DNA of 64,000 nucleotides from Dendrolimus kikuchii (taxonomy: Eukaryota > Arthropoda > Insecta > Lepidoptera > Lasiocampidae): contig JAHHIN020000030.1 of assembly GCA_019925095.2 (NCBI GenBank), positions 8,702,501 to 8,766,500 of the forward strand, written 5' to 3'. This document shows positions 1-9,857 of the stretch, piece by piece. How positions within the stretch are numbered: the stretch's first letter is position 1; each line of letters starts with the position of its first letter. The notes beneath the pieces were generated by a model. The model did not search any database. It was not told where the DNA came from and worked only from the letters and a program-made list of their open reading frames with translations. Both the position numbers and the translations under genes were made by a program.

Positions 1-505
1 CACCTCGGGTTCGAGCGTTTCCGTGACCGTGGATGTGCAAGGCCGCAACGTGTTGCGGGCCCCACGGTACGGACGCCCCCAAGGGTCCCGATCGAGCGTC
101 TCGAGGAGCTCGGCCCGAGCCCGGGCTTTCGCTTGCAGTATTGCAATCGAAAGGGCCTTTCTGGCCTCCCTAAACTCTCCCACGAGTCCATTTTCCGCGA
201 CGTAGTCCGGAGGACGGCGCGCCCTGCAGCGTTTGAGCCTGTGGCTGATGATGCGAACTGCCTTTCGCATCTCGCCCAGCTCCTCGGTCCACCAGTGGAC
301 CTGCTTGCACGGAGGCTGCCGCTTGGAGACGCGAGGCATCGCCGCGTCGCAAACCCTCGTCAGGGTCTTGCGCATGTGCTCTGCCTGCGACTCCAGGTTC
401 TCGAATTCGACTGGGTAGGCCCAGCTTTCCGTGAGTGCCCACTCCTCGGCCTGCTCCGGATCGAGCTTGGTAAGGGCCCAACGCGGGAAGAGAGGGGGGC
501 GATGA
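1..505 (-). pseudogene. R1-like LINE reverse transcriptase ORF, fragment cut by the window edge
   Basis: Reading the minus strand from about position 480 down to 1 gives one uninterrupted frame of roughly 155-165 residues. It has the arginine- and alanine-rich texture of the linker between endonuclease and reverse transcriptase in R1-clade LINE ORF2 proteins. It includes the recognisable stretches VHWWTEELGEMRKA, EFREARKAL and LETLDRDPWGRPYRG; the DPWGRPY motif just before the RT domain is typical of this group. The frame runs off the left edge, so the RT domain should lie outside the window. The fragment is GC-rich, in sharp contrast to the AT-rich Copia sequence that starts at about 513. 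It ends abruptly where the Copia sequence begins, so the two are joined by insertion or rearrangement. The clade is inferred from motifs; another R1/Jockey-group LINE is possible. Confidence 0.72.
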
Positions 506-512
506 ACAGGGC

Positions 513-1170
513 TCGGACCGGAGGAACCAATTACGATACTTGGTGCATTCAAGCACAAGCCGTGTTAATCAAAAACAACTTGTGGAAATATGTATCTGGC
601 GAAAATATATCGAATGATGACGATCCTAAAGAGAAGCAAAAACGACAAGAAATGGAACTGCTCGCGCGTTCTGAATTGTTACTCCTCATGTCACCACCTG
701 AACTGCGTCAAGTAAAAAACTGTCATACTGCATCAGAGATCTGGAATAAGTTAAAAAATGCTTATGAAAGTCAAGGACCCGCGAGGAAGGCGACATTACT
801 TAAGAAGCTAATATTAAAAAGAATGTCAGAAAGACAAGATGTTCGAGAACATTTAACCACAATCTTCGACATTGTGGACAAACTACAAAATATGGATGTA
901 ACTATAAATAACGAATTACTAAGCATAATGCTGCTTTATAGTCTACCCACCAGCTTTGAAAACTTCAGAATAGCTATTGAGAGTAGGGACAAGCTCCCAA
1001 CACCCGAGGAATTGAAAACAAAAATAATTGAAGAAAGTGAGGCAAGACGAAATGAACATACAACTGATTACACAGAAAATGAAGCATTTTTCACCAAAAA
1101 GAAGAAAACTATATATTGTAATATATGCCAAAAAAAAAGGGCACATCGCTTCAAAATGTTGGTCAAATAA
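513..1170 (+). pseudogene. Copia Gag (UBN2-like) with zinc knuckle broken by a frameshift
   Basis: The frame opening at 133 becomes Gag-like from about 513 (NYDTWCIQAQAVLIKNNLW), the start of the Copia Gag/UBN2 domain. It continues through motifs such as ATLLKKLILKRM and SLPTSFENFRIAI. Residues encoded before about 510 belong to the neighbouring GC-rich LINE and are not Gag. Near the C terminus a CCHC zinc knuckle starts (CNIC), but a run of nine A at about 1130-1138 shifts the frame, so this ORF ends at 1170 while the rest of the knuckle and the polyprotein continue in the frame that opens at 1028. Copia polyproteins are normally one frame, so the A-run is probably a mutation. A slippage-dependent frameshift cannot be excluded. 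Confidence 0.8.
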
Positions 1171-4100
1171 GAAAAAAGTTTCTACCATAAAACCTAAAGG
1201 TTATAATGTCTGTCTCAGTACAATTAATCAAAATGAATCAAATTTATGGTGTCTTGATAGTGGGTGCACATCACATATAAGTAATTCAAAGGAAAAATTT
1301 GATAATATTGAAAGTCAAAATGGTTTACTAAAATTAGCTTCAAATCAACACACAGCAGAAATAAAAGGAACAGGACAAATAAAAATAAAATCAGAAAGTT
1401 TAATACTAAATAATGTTTTATATGTTCCGGAGCTATCTACAAATTTAATGTCAGTTTCATGCATAACTGAAAATAATCATACAGTGCTATTTACAAAAAA
1501 TAAAGCTTATGTTAAAGATAAAAATAGAAAAACAGTGTTTCAAGCAGAAAAAAATAATGGTTTATATTATATAAAATTAAACACTAAAAATGAAAAGGCA
1601 AATCTCACTCAGCAATCTGAGATTATGCAATGGCACAAAAAATTAGCACATTTAAATGAACATGATTTAAAAAGTATGATGAAAAATGATTTAGCAAACG
1701 GATTAAACTTTAATAAAAATGATAACCTACAAAATTGTGAAACATGTATAAAAGGTAAAATGAGCCGTTTACCTTTCCCAGAAGGTTGTAAAGATAGAAC
1801 ATCTGATTTCTTAGAAATAGTTCATAGTGACATTTGTGGTCCTATGAAAGAAGAGACAATGGCAGGTTCCCGTTACTTTATAACATTTGTAGATGACTTC
1901 AGCAAATACTGCTTCTTATATTGTATGAAAAATAAATCAGAGGCTCTAGAAAAATTTAAAGAATTTAAAAATGAAGTAGAAAACATCACAAATAAAAAGA
2001 TAAAATGTCTACAAACAGACAATGGTAAAGAATATGTAAATAAAAATTTTGATACTTACCTGAAGAAATTTGGTATTCAAAGAAGACTTACAGCGCCATA
2101 CACGCCTCAGCAAAATGGTCTTGCTGAAAGAAAAAATAGAACATTAACAGAAAAAGCGAGGTGTATGATGATAGAATCAAATGTACCAGAAAAACTATGG
2201 GCTGAAGCCATTCACACTGCAAACTACTTGATAAATAGATGTCCAGCCAAAGCGCTAGGAGGAGAAACTCCATATATGAAATGGGTCGGTCGAAAACCAT
2301 CTGTAAAGCATTTACATGTTTTTGGTTCAAAAACATTTATTTTAAATAAAAATAAAAGGCATGGAAAATTCCAAGCAAAAGCAATTGAAGGTGTTTTTAT
2401 GGGATATTCACTACATAGTAAAGCATACAGGGTTTACTTACCGCATAAAGAAATTATAAAAACAAGTAGAGATGTGAAAGTTATTGATGATAAAATGTAT
2501 TATCACAACAAAAATGAGAACAAAATTGATGAAACATGGGAACATGAAGACTCTATATCTGAAATAAAAGAAAGTGAATTTTATACAAAGAAAAACAAAG
2601 AAAATAATAATAATAATTTACCTTTTCAGCTTTCTTCTTTTCAACATTTTCAGGATGATGATAGTCAGACTGATGAAATTAAAACATTCAGTGAATATGA
2701 GGATGAAATTGACGCACCTGAAATAGAAATTATGGATCCTCAAATGACAACAGATGCTATACAACAAAATCCTATTATAGAAAGTTCTAGTCAGCGTCCA
2801 CGACGAGAAACAAAACCTCCTATATGGTTAGAAGATTTTGACACAGATGAATACTGTGAATTTGCCTACCTAAGTGATTCAAATGATGACATAAATAAAG
2901 AAGAATGGCATGATGCCATAAAAAGTGAAATTAAAGCACATATAAAAAATGGTACATGGCAAATAGTAACAAAGGAGGAGAATATGAAAAATATAGTGGA
3001 TTATAAGATGATTTTGAAAGAAAAATGTAACTCAAACAATATTACAATTAAAAAGGCAAGATTAGTAGCCAGAGGTTTTACCCAAAGACCTGGGATTGAC
3101 TACAATGAAACTTATGCGCCAGTGGCAAAGTTAAGTTCAATAAGACTATTATTGGCAACTGCCGTAGAGCAAAATTTAAAATTATGTCAACTGGATGTCA
3201 CAACTGCATACTTAAATGGGGATTTGGAAGAAAAAATTGTCATGAAAAAACCTATATATTTGGAAAAATATATAAATGAGATCATGCTTGATGAAAGTGA
3301 AAATGAAAACTTAGAAACATTTTATAAAGCTAAAAATATGTTACAAAGTCTAATGAAAGGCAAAAATGAAAAAGTTTGCCTGTTGAAAAAGGCACTTTAT
3401 GGATTGAAGCAATCCGGAAGACAATGGTTTCTGAAATTAGATGAACAATTGAAGAAACTAAATTTTAAATCCTCACAAGCAGATCCATGCATATACATAC
3501 TGAAAAAGGGCACAGAAAAAATAATAATAGCACTATTTGTAGATGATTTAATTGTTGCTTATACAAGTGAAAAATTATTAATGGAAATTAAAGAAAAATT
3601 AAAGCAAAGTTTTGAGATGAAAGATATGGGAAAATTAAAATACTGTATTGGTCTAGAAATAAAGCAAGAAATAAATGGATTAAAAATTAGCCAAGAAAAA
3701 TATATTGAAAAAGTATTGAAGAAATTCAATTTAGAAAACTGTAAACCAATAAGTACACCTATAGAGCCATATTTAAAACTACAAAAAAGTGAAATATGTG
3801 ATACAAGCTTACCATATCAAAATTTAATTGGCACATTAATGTACTTGGCAGTAGCTACAAGACCAGACATAGCATATTCTGTGAGCTATTTATCTCAATT
3901 TAACAATTGTTTTGCGGAAGAACACTTTAAATGCGCTAAGCGCATATTAAGATACCTAAAGGGCACAAAAGACTTATGTCTAAAATACCAAAAGTCTGGA
4001 GAAGCACTGTATGGCATGGCAGATGCCGACTGGGCTGGCTGCATGATTGATAGAAAGTCATATTCTGGATATTGTTTCAAATATGCAAATGCATGTGTCA

Positions 4101-4468
4101 GCTGGGAATCTAGAAAACAAAGATGTGTGGCTCTCTCTACAGCGGAAGCTGAATATGTGGCCCTCACTGAAGCTGCTAAAGAAGCTTTACATCTGAAAAA
4201 TTTAATAAACGATTTAGGCGTTAACCAAACTTATGTTCTTATTTACAGTGACAACCAGGCTGCACAAGGGTTAACTAAAAACCCTATAGTTAGTGGAAGA
4301 TCAAAACATATAGATATGAAATACCATTTCATAAGAGAATGTGTGCAGCGAGGAAACATAGAAGTTGGCTTTATCGAAGGGTTAAAGATGGAAGCTGACA
4401 TCCTGACAAAAGGTGTTCCAGCCCCAAGGTTAAGGGAGCTCTCCAGGTGTATCGGTCTCCAATCATAA
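1028..4468 (+). CDS. Copia Pol polyprotein (protease, integrase, RT, RNase H)
   Basis: The frame is open from 1028; real Pol sequence begins at about 1135, within the zinc knuckle. Domains in order: aspartic protease (WCLDSGCTSHIS, about residue 75); GAG-pre-integrase (WHKKLAHLN...CETCIKGK with its zinc-binding residues); integrase core with the D,D,E residues in HSDICGPM, QTDNGKEY and QNGLAERKNR; reverse transcriptase (VARGFTQRPGIDY, QLDVTTAYLNG, catalytic FVDDLIVAY); and RNase H (ADADWAGC, STAEAEYVAL, YSDNQAAQ). It ends with the usual ADILTKGV near the C terminus. No internal stop is seen over 1100 codons, so apart from the upstream frameshift and the missing 5' end the copy is well preserved. 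It would act in reverse transcription and integration of its own RNA. Confidence 0.92.
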   Translation: MKKVRQDEMNIQLITQKMKHFSPKRRKLYIVIYAKKKGHIASKCWSNKKKVSTIKPKGYNVCLSTINQNESNLWCLDSGCTSHISNSKEKFDNIESQNGLLKLASNQHTAEIKGTGQIKIKSESLILNNVLYVPELSTNLMSVSCITENNHTVLFTKNKAYVKDKNRKTVFQAEKNNGLYYIKLNTKNEKANLTQQSEIMQWHKKLAHLNEHDLKSMMKNDLANGLNFNKNDNLQNCETCIKGKMSRLPFPEGCKDRTSDFLEIVHSDICGPMKEETMAGSRYFITFVDDFSKYCFLYCMKNKSEALEKFKEFKNEVENITNKKIKCLQTDNGKEYVNKNFDTYLKKFGIQRRLTAPYTPQQNGLAERKNRTLTEKARCMMIESNVPEKLWAEAIHTANYLINRCPAKALGGETPYMKWVGRKPSVKHLHVFGSKTFILNKNKRHGKFQAKAIEGVFMGYSLHSKAYRVYLPHKEIIKTSRDVKVIDDKMYYHNKNENKIDETWEHEDSISEIKESEFYTKKNKENNNNNLPFQLSSFQHFQDDDSQTDEIKTFSEYEDEIDAPEIEIMDPQMTTDAIQQNPIIESSSQRPRRETKPPIWLEDFDTDEYCEFAYLSDSNDDINKEEWHDAIKSEIKAHIKNGTWQIVTKEENMKNIVDYKMILKEKCNSNNITIKKARLVARGFTQRPGIDYNETYAPVAKLSSIRLLLATAVEQNLKLCQLDVTTAYLNGDLEEKIVMKKPIYLEKYINEIMLDESENENLETFYKAKNMLQSLMKGKNEKVCLLKKALYGLKQSGRQWFLKLDEQLKKLNFKSSQADPCIYILKKGTEKIIIALFVDDLIVAYTSEKLLMEIKEKLKQSFEMKDMGKLKYCIGLEIKQEINGLKISQEKYIEKVLKKFNLENCKPISTPIEPYLKLQKSEICDTSLPYQNLIGTLMYLAVATRPDIAYSVSYLSQFNNCFAEEHFKCAKRILRYLKGTKDLCLKYQKSGEALYGMADADWAGCMIDRKSYSGYCFKYANACVSWESRKQRCVALSTAEAEYVALTEAAKEALHLKNLINDLGVNQTYVLIYSDNQAAQGLTKNPIVSGRSKHIDMKYHFIRECVQRGNIEVGFIEGLKMEADILTKGVPAPRLRELSRCIGLQS

Positions 4469-4499
4469 GGGTTGTGGTGCCGAAACCAGCGAGGAGGAG

Positions 4500-4731
4500 T
4501 GTTGGGGTGGCCCTGGCTTCAGCACCCTTTGCCTGTCAAAGGAAATGTCACCGTCATACGATGAGACGACAGCGGCTTATGACGTTTTACGTCCCCCCTT
4601 TCTCTTCTCTCTTCTGCCTGTTAAAAAGGTGCTGTGTAATTTAATGTGGTGTAAATTGTATAATAGAAATAAAAGTTATCTTGAATAATCGCCATAATTT
4701 ATTGTCAAAAACATCCTCTCGATCCACAACA
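4500..4731 (+). repeat. 3' LTR of the Copia element
   Basis: The sequence begins TGTTGGGG immediately after the purine tract GAGGAGGAG and ends CCACAACA, giving TGTTG/CAACA inverted ends over 232 bp. It carries AATAAA-like polyadenylation sequence near 4668. Its upstream partner is missing. Confidence 0.8.
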
Positions 4732-4732
4732 A

Positions 4733-5940
4733 TGGGTTAGGTTAGGTTAGCTTCAGACCAAAGCTGCAGGCAGAATCGACTTTAACCATAATTAATGGTA
4801 AGCAGTCGGTTCTGCCACTTTGCTACTTGTTAGGCAAAAACACTAAATCCATACAGCATGAATATCAATATTTTTCAATCAATCTGAAGATCATTGAATG
4901 ACATGAAAGTATGGAATTTTAGATTTTTCACATTATTGTAACTAAGATAATTAATATATTTTTCTAGTTTGTATATATAAATACTGACTACATGCAATAC
5001 CAATGTAAGCAGAACAAAGTATAGGTGTAAGGGGTGGTCGAAGGTGTAATCAGTGACAAGGCCAGTGGGTTAGGTTAGGTTATCTTTAGACCAAAGCCCA
5101 CGAGCCGAGCGAGCGAAGCGAGCGTGCCGCGGCAGCGGCCGGCGAGTGGCAGAACCAACTGGTTTCCATTTATTCGTTGATAATTTTGATAAAAGTTAAA
5201 GTCGGTTCTGCCACTCGCCGGCCGCTGCCGCGGCACGCTCGCCTCGCTCGCTCGGCTCGTGGGCTTTGGTCTATAGATAACCTAACCTAACCCACTGTCC
5301 TTGCCATAACCTTCGAACACCCCTCACACCTATATATTGTTTGTCTAACATTAGTATTGCATGTTGTCGGTAATTATATATACAAACTACAAAAATATTA
5401 TAATGATCTTAATCACAATAATGTGAAAAATCTAAAATTCCTTATTTTTATGTCATTCAAAGATGTTCAGTTTGATTGAATAATATTGATATTCATGCTG
5501 TACGGATTTAGTTCCTTTGCCTGACATTTAGCAAAGTGAGGTAAAGACTTTGTCTCTCAATATTATTAATCTGAGGTTTTACTTACAAATTACAAAATGT
5601 CGTGATTTTTTAGCAATGCCGTAATATTTGATTTTATAATTATTAATTATTTTGATCATGTCATATATGTTACATTTGCAGACTAATCCCAAAATTAAAA
5701 TAATTGTGCTTTTATTATAATTAGTAGGTAAGTCGTCACGCTAAAATTGAACATTATTTCTAGCGATATAATGCACGTATTTCGTACCTAATTAATTGTA
5801 TTGTTTATTAATTTTTGCCTAAATGATGGCTTACCGATGATTTTAGTGTCGTTATTGTACCATAGAAAACCATATGTAAAGTCTTTGAATACAAAAAATG
5901 CGTAATTTTCGGGTTCCGCCTTTATGCAATGAAGTAGGAA
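4733..5940. repeat. Foldback element, copy 1 (large imperfect palindrome)
   Basis: The centre (about 5068-5290) is a GC-rich hairpin: ccagtgggttaggttaggtt, then GAGCCGAGCGAGCG-type repeats, a short AT loop, and the inverted copy ending aacctaacctaacccactg. Outside it, 4820-5060 and 5290-5550 are inverted copies of each other. The right arm continues to about 5935 (ttccgcctttatgca) while the left arm is truncated at about 4818 and is preceded by a second small piece of the centre (4733-4810). The same family is present complete at 29449-30913. No protein is encoded. Confidence 0.82.
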
Positions 5941-6325
5941 ACCTATGGAAATGAAACGTCAATAAAAAATGCGTGCCACTGTGACGTCATCTGGCCACTA
6001 AACATGGCGGTTTTAGTGCTGCCCAGAAGATTTTAATGTTATTAGGTTTTATCGATAAACGTCCTTGGCTCATTTTATTTTAAATATTATTGAGTATTAA
6101 TTATTTGTAGAATTTATACTTTAATAGGAAGTAAGTATATTGTTATGTGCAAAGATACTTTGATTTAGATGTGTGAAATCTAAGACAAGTTCGTGTTTCA
6201 AATTTATCAAGTAAACGATATGACGATTTTTAAAAGTTGCTACACTGATTTGATAAAGTTGTCGTTTGACAACTCAGTGACCACAAAACAAACATATGGC
6301 GTAGTACAGTGCCATCTGCCCATTT
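5941..6325. other. AT-rich intergenic stretch, no gene seen
   Basis: No coding signal. It contains a TGACGTCA octamer at about 5980 and AACATGGCGG at 6001, the latter resembling a YY1/Pleiohomeotic-type site. A near-identical AACATGGCGG lies upstream of the THAP gene at 8375. Possible regulatory use is inference only. Confidence 0.35.
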
Positions 6326-6437
6326 CTAGCATGCTAAATTTTATCGTCGTTTCGTATGTTGCCGTCTCGCTCGCACTTGCATATATGCCGGAAAGGGATG
6401 GAAGCTTTATGTCGGCGATAAAACGTTAGCATGCTAG
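6326..6437. repeat. Inverted repeat, MITE-like, first of three hairpins
   Basis: Arms CTAGCATGCTAA (from 6326) and TTAGCATGCTAG (to 6437) enclose related ATTTTATCG / CGATAAAAC sequence. The inner about 70 bp is not palindromic. It looks like a very short terminal-inverted-repeat element. Confidence 0.6.
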
Positions 6438-6446
6438 CTAGCTATG

Positions 6447-6515
6447 CTGTTTTGGATATCAAAATAAGAGATTTCTTAGGAAAAACACGTACTCTTATCT
6501 TGATATCCAAAACAG
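6447..6515. repeat. Hairpin with 24-bp arms and 21-nt loop
   Basis: The arms 6447-6470 and 6492-6515 pair at 23 of 24 positions; the only mismatch is near the loop. The 69-nt length and single loop are the size of an animal pre-microRNA, but a decayed MITE would look the same. Confidence 0.6.
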
Positions 6516-6522
6516 ATTAATT

Positions 6523-6576
6523 AGATTGTAATAGAGAGGTAAGTAGTCTAAATTACTTACCTCTCTATTACAATCT
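6523..6576. repeat. Perfect 23-bp inverted repeat with 8-nt spacer
   Basis: Positions 6523-6545 and 6554-6576 are exact reverse complements around GTCTAAAT. It directly follows two other hairpins. Confidence 0.7.
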
Positions 6577-7005
6577 ATTTTAATTGTGTTGCTGACTCTA
6601 AAGTCCGTAACACATTACCGCAACGCACCTCAAGATAGGTGTGCTGCACCATAAGTGAGAGTGATTCAAATTTTAAACTTATCAAGGGACCGCGTGATAA
6701 AAAAAACAAAACACCTTCAGAACATTTATTTAATTACAAACGTTATTCCTTATGACTTCCGCTCTAAAATCACTTAATTATTAAAAAATTAACGAATTTA
6801 CAATAGTTTTTATTAAAATAAAACTAATAAAGGCATAAGTTTATAATATGAGTTTTATTTGTACCTTAGATGTTTTACATGGAATACAAAATTCAAAGAA
6901 GTGACACCATTAGTTTTGGTTTATTCCTCTAAAGATGTCAAAGCATATTACTTTTATCTAAGTAGGTTCAATAGCTTCACTATAAAGAGTCTGTATATAC
7001 AAAAT
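6577..7005 (-). other. Probable 3' UTR and downstream flank of the THAP gene
   Basis: This lies just after the THAP stop codon on the minus strand. A minus-strand AATAAA is present at 6808-6813, about 195 nt past the stop, and is a plausible polyadenylation signal. The rest, near the hairpins, shows no coding signal. Confidence 0.4.
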
Positions 7006-8225
7006 CTAACATCTTCTCTTGAAGCTAAGGAACAGCAGAGTCCTTAAATGTGCAGCATTTACCAAGGCAGAGGTGTCAGGACCGGCCAAAACAGGAATTG
7101 TTTCCAACTGGTTTTCTTTTAATATGCCAGTTTTATGTTGGCTGGCATGTCGCTGCAAAATATTGAAATATTAGTTTAGAATAATTGTGTCCACAGTATT
7201 TTTTTCATAAAATTTGCTTAAATTATGACATTATCATTCAAATTGGGCAAATACATTTCTTGGATGGAATCACAGCCACAAAACCCATAAGTTTTTCTAA
7301 AATAGTTATATAGAATGAGAATGACATAGACTACAACTAGTCGTAACTAGCATATCAGTAATAATATAGCAGCAACAAGTATATCAAAGGCTAAAAGTAA
7401 AAAGTACAAATTTCAATTATACGAGGAGTCTCCATGAGGGTGAGAGGCACGAGAAGACATATTAAGGCCTTCGATTGCGAAGACGGAGCAGGAATTATAT
7501 AATAAGCCGACAGTCCAACGACTATCCTGCTGATCATCGTCCCACCATACAAAACTTGTATATTAATTTTGATCCTTTTATAGCACGTTTTGTTGTAAAA
7601 TAATATGTATGTATTAAAATATGTATATAATAAAGAAAAAGTATATCAATACTAACTATAAAAGTATATACAGTATTAACTTACTCTTACAAATTTGAAG
7701 GGCACGGCATCATCTCGTAGTCGAGTCACATCCAGAGTTTTGTTGAAACATTTATCATCAAAATGTAGCGAGCAAATATAAATATATTTTGCATTTGGCT
7801 TTATATTTTCCATTCCAATGGCTTCCAGCCAGTTTTTCTTTATACGCTCATTTCTTGGGATCCTATAAAATATGTTTTAATTATTATTTTTGTATGTTTT
7901 AAGCGGGATAGCATGATAAAATAAGAAATTTTATATAAGCAATCATATTATATCGATATCAAAGTCGATAAATAATGTACAACCCCAGCCAATAAATTAA
8001 CATTATTTAAGCGTAAAAATATAGTTAAATAAGTTAAATCCATTCATGACCTATAACTGCACATAAGAACCTTGCTAATTATAATGAAAATCTTCCTTTA
8101 TTTTCCCGGCAACATTAACAATAAGCAATATTTTTAATGTTATTTATACCGTACCTGTGTATGGTTAAAGATGACTGATTTGGTGTTTTTCTTATACCGC
8201 ACCCTATTACACTGCACACGGGCAT
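7006..8225 (-). CDS. THAP-domain zinc-finger protein, three exons (complete short gene)
   Basis: Join on the minus strand: exon 1 8225-8155, exon 2 7862-7691, exon 3 7152-7006, giving 128 residues. Exon 1 starts at ATG 8225 (MPVCSVIGC) and ends CAG|GTACGG. Exon 2 is preceded by TTTTATAG and ends TTT|GTAAGAG. Exon 3 is preceded by ATTTTGCAG and ends at TAG 7006-7008. All phases fit (split arginine codon AG|G, then phase 0). The product is a THAP DNA-binding domain: C4 and C9, the invariant proline in HRIPRNERIKKNW, the conserved tryptophan, C-x2-H in ICSLHF, and the closing AVPFKF (AVPxxF box). THAP proteins are sequence-specific DNA binders, and some derive from P-element transposases. Only about 48 residues follow the domain, with no coiled coil or HCF-binding motif seen, so the protein is short for the family. 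Alternative exons beyond this stop are possible. Confidence 0.85.
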
Positions 8226-8489
8226 ATCTGCGACCTAATTATATATATTTGGCTTCAATTATTTTAAATCACAAGCAAAATATTGAAAGATAATTAGTTA
8301 TTTTTATTTATACCACGACTTTTTGACAAGACAAGTACCGGCTGCAATGACTGATAATGACATTTGGTGCGCTAAACATGGCGGATTTTCGGCCTCATTA
8401 GGTATTTACGTATATTCATGTTCCACTTTATGTACGCACTGAAATACTGTTATGTTGTTTTCCTGCGAGTTACAGTGCTGAGTAAGAAC
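8226..8489 (-). promoter_or_regulatory. Upstream region / probable 5' leader of the THAP gene
   Basis: This lies 5' of the THAP start codon. It contains AAACATGGCGG (8374-8384), resembling YY1/Pleiohomeotic sites common in core promoters of housekeeping genes. A TATA box cannot be picked with confidence. Promoter function is inferred from position. Confidence 0.4.
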
Positions 8490-8560
8490 GAGATAGATAT
8501 ATATAATAAAACTACGTTTTAACGGTTTTAAGCGCGGTAATTTTATTTGATTTTGGTTTT

Positions 8561-8602
8561 TTCCGACGTTTCGGCCACTTTTCAGTGGCCGTGATCACGG
8601 AA
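8561..8602 (-). ncRNA. Hammerhead-ribozyme-like motif in Penelope terminal region
   Basis: On the minus strand: UUCC, core GUGAUCA plus C, a 7-bp stem closed by a GAAA loop, GAAAC, then GUC followed by GGAA that can pair with UUCC (stem I). This is the order of a minimal hammerhead lacking stem III. The core differs from CUGAUGA at positions 3 and 8, which normally pair with each other; both are changed so that they could still pair. Confidence 0.5.
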
Positions 8603-8862
8603 GACAAAGATGTCAAGTGTCAACGAGTATTGTTAAAGTTTTATTTAGCCTACCGCCAACTTATTAATTTTAATTATTTAATTTTTAATTTTGTTTATGG
8701 TTATTATTTAATCTATGGGAGCCTAATCTAATTTACTACCGCTTCGCAACATGTTATGGCTTGAAGAGAAGAAGCGGCGCAAGAAACTCTTCAGCAAACA
8801 TGCCTAGCTCTAATAATTTTATATAATATTAAAATGGGTGGAAGGAAAAATAAAAGTAATTA

Positions 8863-9220
8863 TCAGTCAAGTTGGTTTGTGTTCCGTTGTACGCAGAAAG
8901 AGCTCACAGTGTCTTGAGGTCTGGCAGGTGGTTTTTGCTGGGTTTGGGTCTTAATAGTTTTGATAATTGGATCCCAAACAGGTGGTACTTGCCAACCATC
9001 TTCTCTATTGAAATTTGGGTGTTTTTTGATTTCAATAGCCTCACGCATCATTCTAGGTATGAAACGATTCTCTTTCGCGAGGATTTGTGGGTTATCGAAT
9101 CTGATGTAGTGGTTGGGTTTATCCAGCGTGTGTTCACTGATCGCAGACTTCGTAGACCTTGTGTGTTTCATGTCAGCAATGTGTTCTTTTACTCGTGTTT
9201 TTATGCTCCTCTTTGTTTGC
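8863..9220 (-). pseudogene. Penelope-like GIY-YIG endonuclease, C-terminal fragment (left arm)
   Basis: Minus-strand reading gives QTKRSIKTRVKEH, the GIY-YIG domain segment after the YIG motif, followed by the usual C-terminal tail to the stop at 8863. The GIY and YIG residues are missing because the copy is truncated at the palindrome centre. The longer ORF that runs through the centre (8863-9588) is a palindrome artefact. Confidence 0.85.
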
Positions 9221-9233
9221 CTCTTTGTTTGGG

Positions 9234-9597
9234 CATTGGGCAAACAAAGAGGAGCATAAAAACACGAGTAAAAGAACACATTGCTGACATGAAACACACA
9301 AGGTCTACGAAGTCTGCGATCAGTGAACACACGCTGGATAAACCCAACCACTACATCAGATTCGATAACCCACAAATCCTCGCGAAAGAGAATCGTTTCA
9401 TACCTAGAATGATGCGTGAGGCTATTGAAATCAAAAAACACCCAAATTTCAATAGAGAAGATGGTTGGCAAGTACCACCTGTTTGGGATCCAATTATCAA
9501 AACTATTAAGACCCAAACCCAGCAAAAACCACCTGCCAGACCTCAAGACACTGTGAGCTCTTTCTGCGTACAACGGAACACAAACCAACTTGACTGA
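9234..9597 (+). pseudogene. Penelope-like GIY-YIG endonuclease, C-terminal fragment (right arm)
   Basis: This is the mirror of the left-arm fragment, beginning at GQTKRSIKTRVK and ending at the TGA at 9595. It has no start codon and lacks the catalytic N-terminal half of the endonuclease domain. Confidence 0.85.
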
Positions 9598-9857
9598 TAA
9601 TTACTTTTATTTTTCCTTCCACCCATTTTAATATTATATAAAATTATTAGAGCTAGGCATGTTTGCTGAAGAGTTTCTTGCGCCGCTTCTTCTCTTCAAG
9701 CCATAACATGTTGCGAAGCGGTAGTAAATTAGATTAGGCTCCCATAGATTAAATAATAACCATAAACAAAATTAAAAATTAAATAATTAAAATTAATAAG
9801 TTGGCGGTAGGCTAAATAAAACTTTAACAATACTCGTTGACACTTGACATCTTTGTC

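Larger units (their letters stand above)
513..4731 (+). mobile_element. Copia-type LTR retrotransposon, 5'-truncated, with 3' LTR
   Basis: Gag-like, protease, integrase, reverse transcriptase and RNase H segments follow in Copia order (integrase before RT), then a purine-rich tract and one LTR at 4500-4731. No 5' LTR or primer-binding site is present; the coding sequence starts inside Gag right after the GC-rich LINE fragment, so the copy is truncated at its 5' end and cannot be autonomous. No second LTR was seen. Confidence 0.9.

Noticed and set aside
170..556. 128-residue minus-strand ORF starting with MLECTKYRNW
   Set aside because: It is an out-of-frame shadow of the R1-like LINE frame and runs into the Copia sequence; the other frame carries the recognisable protein.
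8863..9597. Two 241-residue ORFs, one on each strand, nearly identical
   Set aside because: They read straight through the centre of the palindrome; only the GIY-YIG half of each is real.
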